From positions 310,001 through 374,000 of the forward strand of contig JAIXQH010000044.1 in NCBI GenBank assembly GCA_027484055.1: a stretch of DNA of 64,000 bases, in the 5' to 3' direction. The position numbers were made by a program, and so were the translations under genes. The stretch is from Verrucomicrobiaceae bacterium. GTDB taxonomy: Bacteria > Verrucomicrobiota > Verrucomicrobiia > Verrucomicrobiales > Akkermansiaceae. Of the stretch, positions 8,402 through 17,470 are shown piece by piece. The number at the start of each line of letters is the position of its first letter. Within the stretch, counting starts at the first letter, position 1. The notes below the pieces were generated by a model. The model saw nothing but the letters and a program-made list of their open reading frames with translations. It made no database searches and was not told where the DNA came from.

Positions 8402-11400
8402 TCAGTTAGCCAGGAGCGTCACCACAGCCTTCGGGCGGAGGGTCACTGGACCGAGCAGACCGGAGGGGAGAAGCGGATCGGTGGCTTTATAGAGCGAGAC
8501 GCTGGCCCAGGTCAGGCGATCCTTCGCATCGAGTTTCTGGTCACCGATCAGGCGGTTAGGCCAGAGGTTGGTGATTTGGATACTCAAGGTGTTAGCGCCT
8601 TCTTTCACGGCTGCGGTGACATCGGCCTGGAAGGGTTCTTTCCAGAGGATGCCCAGCGGCTTCCCGTTGAGGGTCACCTCGGCGAGGTTTTTCACCGTGC
8701 CAAGGTCGAGGAGCAGCTGGCGTTGCTTGGCCAAATAATCCGCCGGAAGGGTGAACGTCTTGGTATAAGTGGCGGTGCCGGAGAAATACTTGATCGAGTC
8801 GTTGGCCGAATCGCTCCAGGAGGTGAGGGTGTCGAAGGTGGTTTTAACCGGCTCCCCCTTCCCTGCCGTGAATGGTGGAAACTCCACGCTCCAGGCACCT
8901 TCAAGGGTCATTGGCGCGGGCAAGCCCTTTACCTCGACCGTCGTGGTCGCGCCCTTCGACCAACTGATCTTATAATCGCCGTTCTGCGCGGTGCTCAGCA
9001 CGGTTTGCTTGCGCTCGTCGGTGCGCAGCGAGGCTTCCGGCGAAACGGCGACCGCGTGCGGGGCCGAAAGTTGCGGGGTGCGGAAAACCACAAATACCGA
9101 ACCGACCGGGTCGAAGGCAATTGGCAGGGTCGTAACGCCGTCCTTGGTTGTGTAGAGGGCTACGGTCTCGCGTTTGCCCGTGTCGGGAAACCACAGTTCG
9201 GGGACCTTGCCGGTCACGCGGAAGGAGCAGTCAACAGTGACGGCTGCGGCTTCCTGATTGGAGACGAAGTAGATGTCGGCGTCCGCATCTTTGCGGTGGA
9301 TGGCGAGCAGGTCGCCCTTCGCGGCCGAGAAGTCGGGCGGGACGCCGAGCACGTTTTCCAGCGGTGCGCCCCAGACGACTTTGCCCGCGCCGTAGGTCTG
9401 CTCCGTGACGGTCTTGCCGTCGATTTTGCCCCAGACTTCGTTGGCCAGTTGGGCGAGTTCCTGATCCACGCCGGGATAACCGCTGAGGCTGGGCGAGCGG
9501 GAGGGTTTCGGTCCGTAAACAACCGCGCCGTCGCGGACGAGCTTCGCGATTTTTTTGAGCACCGGCAGGGTCATGCGATCGCTTGGCGGCAGCACCAGCA
9601 CGCGGTAGCTCATGCCGCTGGGAGTGGTGATGCGACCGTCCTTCACTTCCAGCAGGTTGAGCAGGGCGTCGGCGCTGCAGACATCGTAATCGTAACCCTT
9701 GGGCACCGCTGGACTGAGCTCCGCGTTGCGGTGGGTGACGGGGGAACCTTCACCGTAGAAGTAACAAAGGTCGGCTTGGAAGCGGCCCGACTGCAAGAGG
9801 GCCTGGCAGCGCGAGAGATAGTCGATCCAGGCGGAGCCTTGGTTCCACCAGGTGTTGGTGCGCTCGAAGTTGATGCCCCACGGCCCCATCGACATGCCCG
9901 GCTTGCGGTCAGGCCAAGGCTGGTGGGCGTAGCGGTGGAAGACGTAGAGATTGACGCCGTTGGCAAACGCGCGGTCGCCCAGCGCCTTGAGTGAGTAGGG
10001 ATCGTTGGTCCAGGCGGCGACTTGGGGGAAGGAGGTGTAAGCCTCGGCGGCGGCGATGTTCTGCCCGTAGATATGCGCGGCCGAGGCCGCTTCCTTGGCG
10101 TCATCCATGCGTGTTTCCGCACTGACCCAGAATTCGCCCATGGGCACATCGGTGTATTTTTTGCTGAGAAGCTGGTCGGCCACGGTCGGCATGCCGGTGC
10201 CCACGGCCTCTGACATCAGCTTCATCCCTTTTTCGTGGGCACGCTTCTGGAAGACGCCGTAGTGGTTTTCCGCCACCATGTCGGCCACGGTGCGGCGATA
10301 GTCCCAGAGAAACCGCTCAGTCTGCTCCAGGCTTCCGATGATGCGCCCGCTGAGTGCCGGCAACCAGGGAATCAGGTCGTAGCCGCGGCGTTGCTGGAAC
10401 TCCTGTGGCATGAGCGGTGTCCAGTTGGCGCAGCCGGCCTCCCAACTATCGAGCATAATAAAACGGAACGGGTTGCCCACTTTGTCCGGGGAGTCTTCCC
10501 AAATTTGTTTAAAGAACTGGTCGATATGGAAGTTGGCGGCGGCGACGCTCAACTTATCGGATTCCAGCCCCGGCTTGGTGGCGGGCCGCACCATCTTGCC
10601 AGTGGTGGTATGACCGAATCGCAGAATAGTCCAGTTGCCAGCGGGGGCGTCCCAGATGGTTTTGCCGGTGAGGTCGATGACTTCTTGGGCGGAAATCGCC
10701 GGGAGAGTGGTGTTGCTGAAGGCCAGTTGGGTGTTGACCATGGCTGCGCCCCGCGCACTGGCGTCTTTGACCCGCGCACCAGCGAGCTGGAATTTTGAAA
10801 CCGTTACGACGCTTTTGACCAGCTCCTCGGGGGTGTATCCCCCCTTGGGCTTTTTCTGGTTAACGGTCAGGCGGAAGACCTTGGCCTTCACCAAAGGAAA
10901 GCTGTCATCGTCCGGGCGTGGCCACTTCGCTATCTCGCAAATGCGCCGGAAAGTGACCCCGTCATCGCTGGCCTCCAAGACCCCGTTGAACGTGGGGCGT
11001 CTATCATTATACAAGAGATTACTGTCGACGCTGCCGACAGTGATTGGCTGGGCGAATTCATACTGAATCCAGAAAGGGGGGCCTCCCTTGGTGGCGGTGA
11101 ATTGCAGGGGGGCGCGCGCTGACGGCATGCCCGTGACGGGTTTTTCCAATTGCGGGCTGGCGGTAACGCGGACCGGGTCGGGGATGAGATCGGTGGGGCC
11201 GTCTTTTAAAGCCAGGATGGCGATGTCCTGATAGTAACCCTTCATCGCATCGGGCTTGGGCAGGGTGAGAGGGATGGCTTTGCCGCCCTGAACGTGAGTC
11301 TCGCTCCAAGTCACCCGCTGCATCGACTGGGCCGGCTCGATCCAGGGTCCGCCCGATTCACTCCAACCCTCGCACGCCTGCATGGCGAACTGGAGTTTCA

Positions 11401-11716
11401 GGCGGTCCGCTTCATTCAAGGTGTACTTGACCAGCTCCCGCCACTCCGGGCTCATGAACACCACCGAGCCTTTCACGTCGCTCTGATCGACGTTGAAAAG
11501 CTGCACCCCGCCGAGGCCGATCTTCTTCATGGCCTCCAAATCGGCGGTGATGCCTTCTTTGGTAACATTGCCGCTCACCCAGTGCCACCAGGTCTGCGGA
11601 CGCGCCTCGATCGGCGGCTGAGCGAAGGTGGCTTCGAGGGATTCGGCGGCGGAAGACGCCCCGGCTGAAAACAGGGCGAGGAGGAGGAAGAGCGATTTGG
11701 GATATTTCATGAACAT
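8402..11716 (-). CDS. GH106 alpha-L-rhamnosidase (copy 1)
   Basis: A 1104-residue secreted protein. The signal peptide MKYPKSLFLLLALFSAG begins at M3, so the start may be 11710 instead of 11716. GH106 signs are WWHWVSGNVTKEGITADLE near residue 45, the long TIM-barrel body (GCANWTPLMPQEFQQRRGYD, EAYTSFPQVAAW) and a C-terminal galactose-binding-like domain with LNGKPLGILWKEPF and LWPNRLIGD. A discoidin-like stretch (about 185-310, GVLEASDDGVTFRRI) lies between the first barrel strands and the rest. GH106 enzymes cleave terminal alpha-L-rhamnose by inversion; several act on rhamnogalacturonan II or I. This is the most downstream of four intact GH106 genes in the window. Confidence 0.88.
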   Translation of the reverse strand: MFMKYPKSLFLLLALFSAGASSAAESLEATFAQPPIEARPQTWWHWVSGNVTKEGITADLEAMKKIGLGGVQLFNVDQSDVKGSVVFMSPEWRELVKYTLNEADRLKLQFAMQACEGWSESGGPWIEPAQSMQRVTWSETHVQGGKAIPLTLPKPDAMKGYYQDIAILALKDGPTDLIPDPVRVTASPQLEKPVTGMPSARAPLQFTATKGGPPFWIQYEFAQPITVGSVDSNLLYNDRRPTFNGVLEASDDGVTFRRICEIAKWPRPDDDSFPLVKAKVFRLTVNQKKPKGGYTPEELVKSVVTVSKFQLAGARVKDASARGAAMVNTQLAFSNTTLPAISAQEVIDLTGKTIWDAPAGNWTILRFGHTTTGKMVRPATKPGLESDKLSVAAANFHIDQFFKQIWEDSPDKVGNPFRFIMLDSWEAGCANWTPLMPQEFQQRRGYDLIPWLPALSGRIIGSLEQTERFLWDYRRTVADMVAENHYGVFQKRAHEKGMKLMSEAVGTGMPTVADQLLSKKYTDVPMGEFWVSAETRMDDAKEAASAAHIYGQNIAAAEAYTSFPQVAAWTNDPYSLKALGDRAFANGVNLYVFHRYAHQPWPDRKPGMSMGPWGINFERTNTWWNQGSAWIDYLSRCQALLQSGRFQADLCYFYGEGSPVTHRNAELSPAVPKGYDYDVCSADALLNLLEVKDGRITTPSGMSYRVLVLPPSDRMTLPVLKKIAKLVRDGAVVYGPKPSRSPSLSGYPGVDQELAQLANEVWGKIDGKTVTEQTYGAGKVVWGAPLENVLGVPPDFSAAKGDLLAIHRKDADADIYFVSNQEAAAVTVDCSFRVTGKVPELWFPDTGKRETVALYTTKDGVTTLPIAFDPVGSVFVVFRTPQLSAPHAVAVSPEASLRTDERKQTVLSTAQNGDYKISWSKGATTTVEVKGLPAPMTLEGAWSVEFPPFTAGKGEPVKTTFDTLTSWSDSANDSIKYFSGTATYTKTFTLPADYLAKQRQLLLDLGTVKNLAEVTLNGKPLGILWKEPFQADVTAAVKEGANTLSIQITNLWPNRLIGDQKLDAKDRLTWASVSLYKATDPLLPSGLLGPVTLRPKAVVTLLAN

Positions 11717-11786
11717 ATTCTGCAGATGGGTTATTTGATTACTTCGATTGACTCGTCACCGGTCCGATCAGTTCTGGTTAGACGTC

Positions 11787-13724
11787 TTAGTTCTTACCAT
11801 TTGCAGACCGGGAACGAGGGGCGGAGATGTTGAGTAGATTGAGATGGGGAAGCGCTGCGGAGAAGATGATCTGATGGCCCGCAACAGTGGGGTGTTGGCC
11901 GTCGCAGGTATCGAAGGTGATGGAACCGAGGTCGAGAAGATGGGTATGAGCGTCCTTGCTGGTCTGCAAATAGGTCGCGACGGCACGGGTGATTTCGTCG
12001 CGCGCCTTTCCAGAAATCGGAATCATGACGATGATCTTGGTTTCGGCGTTGGTGCGGAGGCGGAGCTTACCAAGAGCAGCGATGATATGCTCAGCGTTTG
12101 ACGCACGATTTTCGCCGAGGTTGATGAGGACGACTTCGGGGCACGGGACCAGTTTATCACCGGTTAGACGGGAGGTGGTGCTGGTGAGTTGATCGATGAG
12201 GTCGGCGACCTGGGGATTCTTTGCCATGCCGCCGGCCCACGCGTAACCTCCGAAGGCGAGGCGCGATTCGCGGTAGCCGTAGTGCTGGGAAAGGAGGTAG
12301 CCGTAGCTGGCGCGTGCGTCGTCTGAAGCGGCCCAGAGGTCATTGGTGGGGCGGCCTTGCTTTGCGGCAAGCGCGGCACCGTCACCGGAGAGGATCGAAT
12401 CGCCAATGTTGAGCCAGAGAGGATTAGGTTTCGGTGCGGCTAGGATCTTGCCGTTCGGATCGATGAGGAAGCCTGTGATGGTAAGGGCGTTGGGGGGAAC
12501 GTCTCCGGTGAAGCGGTCTTCGATGGGGGAAAGGCCTTTGATGTAGAAGTCAATGAAGGGGTTGGCAACGGAATCGGAGAGGGTGATGGAGGTCTCTCCG
12601 GCGACGAGCTGATGCGTCTGAATGGGGCCGTTGTTGACCGTCCATGCGACGATTGGGTAGCGCCCGGGGTTCGAGTAATGGAATCGGGCGGTATCAACAT
12701 TGATATCGACTCGTTTCGTGTCCACGAAGGCGAGCTTCAAGGAGGCTCCACAGACTGAGGAATGAACCGCATTCGTGGTGTGTATCCAGTTAAGAGGGGA
12801 AAGGCCCGAGAGAACCTGAGGATCGATGGCGGAAATGATCTTGGGAGCAGGCTGGGCCTTGGCGGCCAGGAATCCTTGAGCGGTGAGCCACTGGAGTGAA
12901 TTGGACTGCCAGGCATCCCAAGATGGGCCCTTGTAGCCATTCAAGCCGTGGCCACCGTTGTCGAGTTCCAGGTATTCTACGGGAACGTTTTTTGACTTTA
13001 AGGCGGCGGCAAAGAGTCGGGAGTTCTCCGGACTGACGAGCTTGTCGTCCTTGGCATGGGCGAGGAAGGTGGGAGGTGTTTGAGCAGTCACCTGCTTCTC
13101 GCTGGAGAAGCGATTGATCGACTCTGTGGTGAAATTGGGGCCGAGAAGGTTGGCTCGGGAGCCTACATGGGTGAGCTCGCCCATGGTGATAACGGGGTAA
13201 ACAAGAACAGCGAAATCCGGGCGCGAGCTGAAACGCTCAACGGGGTCTCCGGCAGTCGCGCTTCCACCATCAAAATGCGTGATTGCCGTGGAGCCGAGGT
13301 GACCTCCAGCGGAGAAGCCGATGATGCCTAGACGGTTTGGGTTGATATTCCACTCGCTAGCGTTGGCGCGGGCGAGGCGGATAGCGCGCTGGGCATCCAG
13401 AAGGGGCACTTCGGATTTGCCTTGAGGGAGGCGGTATTCGAGGACAAGCCCGGTTATGCCATGCTGATTGAGCCAGCGGGCGATGCCGCTGCCTTCGGGG
13501 CCGGCGACGAGGCGACCATAGCCGCCGCCAGGGCAGATGATCATGGCACATCCGTTGGGATGCTCCGGGCGATAGAGGGTGAGAGCGGTGGTCGCAGGGG
13601 ACGTGGTGTCATCACCGTTTGGTGCCGCCTCACCTGGCCAGACAGGTATACGAAGAGGTGCTGCGAAGGTGGAGCCTGAGAGCGCAAGGATGAGACACGC
13701 GGTGCGTAGAAAATGGAGTTTCAT
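11787..13724 (-). CDS. Two-domain secreted esterase: alpha/beta-hydrolase plus SGNH hydrolase
   Basis: Starting at the ATG at 13722-13724 the protein has 645 residues and a signal peptide (1-21). Residues about 22-290 form a BD-FAE-like alpha/beta-hydrolase with CPGGGYG as oxyanion segment, S138 in GFSAGGHLG, D226 or D227 in HAKDDKLV and H259 in NGGHGLNGY. A middle beta domain (about 295-425) follows. The C-terminal 220 residues are SGNH-like, with NIGDSILSGDG (block I), INLGEN in place of the usual GxND (block III) and DGQHPTVAGH carrying the Asp/His pair (block V). Both halves suggest deacetylation of carbohydrate, and having two different esterase folds in one chain suggests action on two ester positions. 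Its spacing fits an operon with the neighbouring esterases. Confidence 0.8.
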   Translation of the reverse strand: MKLHFLRTACLILALSGSTFAAPLRIPVWPGEAAPNGDDTTSPATTALTLYRPEHPNGCAMIICPGGGYGRLVAGPEGSGIARWLNQHGITGLVLEYRLPQGKSEVPLLDAQRAIRLARANASEWNINPNRLGIIGFSAGGHLGSTAITHFDGGSATAGDPVERFSSRPDFAVLVYPVITMGELTHVGSRANLLGPNFTTESINRFSSEKQVTAQTPPTFLAHAKDDKLVSPENSRLFAAALKSKNVPVEYLELDNGGHGLNGYKGPSWDAWQSNSLQWLTAQGFLAAKAQPAPKIISAIDPQVLSGLSPLNWIHTTNAVHSSVCGASLKLAFVDTKRVDINVDTARFHYSNPGRYPIVAWTVNNGPIQTHQLVAGETSITLSDSVANPFIDFYIKGLSPIEDRFTGDVPPNALTITGFLIDPNGKILAAPKPNPLWLNIGDSILSGDGAALAAKQGRPTNDLWAASDDARASYGYLLSQHYGYRESRLAFGGYAWAGGMAKNPQVADLIDQLTSTTSRLTGDKLVPCPEVVLINLGENRASNAEHIIAALGKLRLRTNAETKIIVMIPISGKARDEITRAVATYLQTSKDAHTHLLDLGSITFDTCDGQHPTVAGHQIIFSAALPHLNLLNISAPRSRSANGKN

Positions 13725-13896
13725 GAAATTATTTACGATTAGCCGACAGTTGGGAGACAAAGAAAAGAACGGAGGCCAACAAGGCAGAGGTAAAAGTGCA
13801 GGAAGTAAACGGCATGGATTTCAGAGGTGTAGGTTAAAGGCTCAGCAGCGATCGAGGGGTGAACGTAAAATTGGCTGTTTATGGGAGCAGGAAGAA

Positions 13897-15495
13897 CTAC
13901 TTCACCGACGATTCGAACGGCGCGGCTGGCAGGCCGTCTTTATTAAATAGATTAAAAAAGCCAAAATCGACACAGGCATAACGAATGGCCTTCACCTGGG
14001 TGGCATCCTTTAAATCAATTATTACAGTGTCCCCGTCGATGCGCGCATCGGCCCAGATCCACGCTCCTTGTTCATTCTGAATCTGAAAGCCTTCCAGTTG
14101 GCTTGCGGGATTGGTGCGGGTCACCGGCTTGGTTTCGGGATTTCTGGCAACAGGCCGGTATTCCGTCGGGATTTCCCTCGCCTCCAACCCCGATCCGAGG
14201 TGGGAAAAGCGGACGCGGATACGACTGCCCTCCCGCTGGGAAGAGGCATAAACCGGGCCGGAAAAAGCGATGGCTTTCCCGTAATCGTTGGCCAGCGCCA
14301 GCCGGGCAAGCCGCTCACCGGCGGGCCGTTTGTTTACAGGGTGATTGTCGGCTTCCTCGGCGGTGTCGTAGATCACGGCCATCCCGGTCTTGGGCAATGA
14401 AAGCGCCTGAGCCTGGATCATACGCATCGCCGCTACGTTCCCTTCCGGCGTCGGCCCGCCTTTGACGACCAACCCGGGTAATTGACAATAATAGAAAGGG
14501 ATATCTCCCTGTCCCCAAGCGGAACGCCACGCTTTGATATGCGCCGGAAATAGTTTTCCGTAAACCTGCGGATTACCGAGATTATGTTCACCCTGATACC
14601 ATATAAAACCGCGCAGTGTCAGCGGGGTAAACGGATGTATCATTCCGTTATAGAGCAGCGAAGGGGTTTGATATGCCCGCCACAACGGCCAGGGCAATTT
14701 CTTGGGGTCGCCTCCATGCGCGAGGTATTCCTTATTCTTGATTTCGCCGTCACTGTTCAATTTCAGCCCGGTCTCGGCGATTTGATTCATCTCCGGTTCC
14801 GACGCCAGGGTTTCACGCGCCATCCAAGCCTCGATCGGCGTTCCTCCGATCGCCCCTTGGATTAACCCGACGGGAATACCCAATTCCTTTTGCAGCTTTT
14901 TCCCGAAATAATAAGCCGTCGCGTAAGTGCTGCCCAGGGTTTTGGGGCCGGCGACGAACCAGCGGCCGTTTTTCACATCCTGCTGCGGCGTTACCTCCGC
15001 CTGGTTACTATAGGAAAAAAACCTGAGCTGGGGATTTTCCGGCTCTTTTTGCTCTTCCGCCAAGTTCCCCGTTCTTCCCAGGAGCAGTCCCATATTGGAT
15101 TGTCCCGAGCAAAACCAGACCTCGCCCACGACGACATCGGTGAATTTTTTCTCAACTCCTCCGGATCGAACCACCAATGGCTTCCCCTCGGCGGAGGCGG
15201 GCAACGGAGCCAATTCGACCTGCCATTTCCCCTGGGCATCCGCTTTCGCTTCCTTGGTTTGACCGGAGAAATCAACGGTCACCGTGGCGTTGGCCTGAGC
15301 CCAGCCCCAGATGCGAACGGGTTTCTCCCGCTGCAACACGAGTTGATTACAGAACACCGCGGGCAGCTTCAACTGTGGAGCCGCCGATGCGACGGGCTGC
15401 TCCTGCGCAGATATCGAAGTAATACCTAGGCATAAGCAGAGGATTACCCCTGTATATAGGGAAAAGTGACGAATACGGGATGGTAAATTTTTCAT
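13897..15495 (-). CDS. Secreted sialate-O-acetylesterase-type carbohydrate esterase
   Basis: A 532-residue protein with a signal peptide (1-30, ITSISAQ). The order of motifs is that of the sialate O-acetylesterase (SASA) family: LPAVFCNQLVLQREKPVRIW, a jelly-roll insert, then GEVWFCSGQSNM with nucleophile S133, GAIGGTPIEAW, FIWYQGEHN and AEEADNHPVNKRPAGERLA with the likely catalytic His. Family members remove acetyl groups from sialic acids and also from plant polysaccharides, and several occur in pectin or xylan loci. Here a role on acetylated plant-type polymer is more likely than on sialic acid, because no sialidase is near. It is followed by the two-domain esterase and preceded by the CE12 gene, all on the minus strand. 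Confidence 0.87.
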   Translation of the reverse strand: MKNLPSRIRHFSLYTGVILCLCLGITSISAQEQPVASAAPQLKLPAVFCNQLVLQREKPVRIWGWAQANATVTVDFSGQTKEAKADAQGKWQVELAPLPASAEGKPLVVRSGGVEKKFTDVVVGEVWFCSGQSNMGLLLGRTGNLAEEQKEPENPQLRFFSYSNQAEVTPQQDVKNGRWFVAGPKTLGSTYATAYYFGKKLQKELGIPVGLIQGAIGGTPIEAWMARETLASEPEMNQIAETGLKLNSDGEIKNKEYLAHGGDPKKLPWPLWRAYQTPSLLYNGMIHPFTPLTLRGFIWYQGEHNLGNPQVYGKLFPAHIKAWRSAWGQGDIPFYYCQLPGLVVKGGPTPEGNVAAMRMIQAQALSLPKTGMAVIYDTAEEADNHPVNKRPAGERLARLALANDYGKAIAFSGPVYASSQREGSRIRVRFSHLGSGLEAREIPTEYRPVARNPETKPVTRTNPASQLEGFQIQNEQGAWIWADARIDGDTVIIDLKDATQVKAIRYACVDFGFFNLFNKDGLPAAPFESSVK

Positions 15496-15516
15496 AATAT
15501 AATACTATTTCCCAAT

Positions 15517-16365
15517 TTAAGGGCGAAAGGCGGGAACGGACTTGCCCTCCGTGGTAAGCGCAAAGGCGAGCGGGTTTTGATCGAGTCCGTTCAGGCCGGA
15601 GATAACGGCGCGGGCATTGAACTTGGCGCCTTCGGGCGTGGTGTGGATCAACTTGTCGGCAAAAAAGGGATCGACCGCAGCCTTTCCGAGCTTTTCGTAG
15701 TCGCGGGCGATGATCTCATTGAGGTCTATAAACAAGGCATGTTCCTGTTCGGCGGCCTGCCTGGCCCAAAGTGCGTAGGTGGTGGCTCGCTTGATTTTTC
15801 CGTCCGTGGACCAACTATTTTTCGGAATCGGAGAGCAGACAATGACGACGGCACCCTTGGCCTTGGCGGTGGTAATAAATTGTCGGAGATACCAACCGTA
15901 AGTATGCACGATCTCGTACTTGCCGGTGAGAATATTGTCCACCTCTTGGGTTTCGTCGCCGTTGCCCGGCATCGTGCCCCGGGCGCGGGTGGACGGGGTC
16001 ACGGGGGGAGCTTCGTTGACCGGACTGGAATCGTTATGGCCGAATTGCATGATGACGATGTCGCCGGCCTTTAGGGACTTAAGAACGTCGTCCCAGTTGC
16101 CCTGCGTGAGAAAAGTGCGCGAACTGCGACCCGGGACAGCGCGGTTGATCACATTGAGCTTTGCGGCATCCAAAAAGGGCAGCAACTCGTCGCCCCAACC
16201 GCGCTGGGCAGAGCCGACCTTGACGGTGGAGTCGCCAATCGCCCACAGCGTGGGGAGCTGAGGATTGATTTTCTCGTCGGGTGTGGCGGCAGTCGCGGTC
16301 AAAGCCGCGCCCAATATCATGAGAAAGCTGAACGCAAAATAACGAAGCGGAGAGCGGGGTTTCAT
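15517..16365 (-). CDS. Rhamnogalacturonan acetylesterase-like protein (CE12, SGNH fold)
   Basis: From the ATG at 16363-16365 the protein has 282 residues and a signal peptide (1-27). SGNH blocks are clear: S46 in AIGDSTVKVG, G80 in AVPGRSSRTF, N111 in QFGHNDSS and a C-terminal Asp/His block in FADKLIHTTPEGA with D237 and H241. This is the CE12 pattern of rhamnogalacturonan acetylesterases, which remove acetyl groups from galacturonate in rhamnogalacturonan I. The spacing D-K-L-I-H is one residue longer than the DxxH usual in the family. The longer upstream reading frame (to 16434) was not used because it would put 23 residues ahead of the signal peptide. It is the best single clue to the substrate of the locus. 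Confidence 0.86.
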   Translation of the reverse strand: MKPRSPLRYFAFSFLMILGAALTATAATPDEKINPQLPTLWAIGDSTVKVGSAQRGWGDELLPFLDAAKLNVINRAVPGRSSRTFLTQGNWDDVLKSLKAGDIVIMQFGHNDSSPVNEAPPVTPSTRARGTMPGNGDETQEVDNILTGKYEIVHTYGWYLRQFITTAKAKGAVVIVCSPIPKNSWSTDGKIKRATTYALWARQAAEQEHALFIDLNEIIARDYEKLGKAAVDPFFADKLIHTTPEGAKFNARAVISGLNGLDQNPLAFALTTEGKSVPAFRP

Positions 16366-16440
16366 AAGTATATAAACGAGGCAGATAACTTCAGGCGGCT
16401 TGGGGGTTTTATATTTGGGAATTTCGCCAGCCAAAATCCC

Positions 16441-17454
16441 TCAGGAACCAAAGCGAACTTTTATCAGGCCTCCGTTAGGGAGCACATCACCGCAAAGCGT
16501 GGCGTTGCCTTCCGTGCGCAGCTCCAGTTTGCGGTTTCCTTGCATGGCTTCGATGGCTTTGGGGCGGTCGATGCGGAGCGTGATCGGCGCGTTCTTTTCC
16601 GGTTTACCGGGCTCTTTGCCGATCAACTCGAATTCCACGAGCGTCGGAGTGTTTTTGAGGGATTTTAATTCGCAGGCGGCCGCCGTGAGTTGATACCGGG
16701 TCACGTTGGCAAAGGTATCCACCCACAAATCCTTTTCGCGGCTTTTGACATAGGCGAAGTGTTGATCGAGCAGAGTGGCATCGGCGAAGGGCAGGTAGCC
16801 TTTCAGCGCCGGATCGATTCCATGAATCATTACCACCCAGTTTCCGCCTTTTGCGATGAGGGAATCAACATCGCGATTGGCGGTTTCCAGGTTAAACGTG
16901 GTGCCGTTATACCCCTTGGATATGATTCGGCTGGAAATGTGGTGTTGCTCGACCATGGCCTGGACCGGCGGCTTGTGGGCATTGAGCGGATAAGCAAAGG
17001 TGACCGGGGCCACCCCGATCTTTTCCTGGATTATGCCAATGGGCTCAACGATCTCCTTTTCCAAGTTTACCTGGTCCCCCTTTTCGGCGGTGGCTACCAA
17101 GTTCCAGTGTCTCAGGGAATGGTTGCCGATCTCGTGGCCGCGTTCGGACAGGGACTTCACCTGGTCCCAGGTCAGCTTATTCCCTTTCCCGATCCAATTG
17201 ATAACGATGAAAAAGGTGCCGCGCAGTCCATTTTTCTCCAACATCGGCGCGGCCTGCGTGAAATGGTCAACGGTGCCATCGTCGAAGGTGAAACTTATTG
17301 CGGCTTTGGCGTCATTTTTCCACGTGCAGATCACGGGATCGGCAGCCGCCGGGAGCACAGATGTAGTCTGCGCACCCGCCGGCAAACGCAGTGATACTAT
17401 GAGCGCGGCTCCGAGCGTAAGGCAGCCGATCATTTTGGTTATATTCAATTTCAT
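16441..17454 (-). CDS. Secreted polysaccharide deacetylase (CE4, NodB type)
   Basis: A 337-residue protein with a signal peptide (1-28, RLPAGAQ). The NodB domain shows motif 1 as ISFTFDDGTVDH with D58 and D59, and motif 2 as GHEIGNHSLRHW, where H112 and H116 would bind the metal. Motif 3 is weak, with FAYPLNAHK in place of the usual RPPxG. The last 90 residues form a beta-rich extension (VEFELIGKEPGKPEK). CE4 enzymes remove N- or O-acetyl groups from chitin, peptidoglycan or xylan. In this block of four deacylases, acetylated plant polymer is a fair guess. The stop lies 75 bases before the CE12 start. Confidence 0.84.
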   Translation of the reverse strand: MKLNITKMIGCLTLGAALIVSLRLPAGAQTTSVLPAAADPVICTWKNDAKAAISFTFDDGTVDHFTQAAPMLEKNGLRGTFFIVINWIGKGNKLTWDQVKSLSERGHEIGNHSLRHWNLVATAEKGDQVNLEKEIVEPIGIIQEKIGVAPVTFAYPLNAHKPPVQAMVEQHHISSRIISKGYNGTTFNLETANRDVDSLIAKGGNWVVMIHGIDPALKGYLPFADATLLDQHFAYVKSREKDLWVDTFANVTRYQLTAAACELKSLKNTPTLVEFELIGKEPGKPEKNAPITLRIDRPKAIEAMQGNRKLELRTEGNATLCGDVLPNGGLIKVRFGS

Positions 17455-17470
17455 GGGGGTATTCTGTTAA

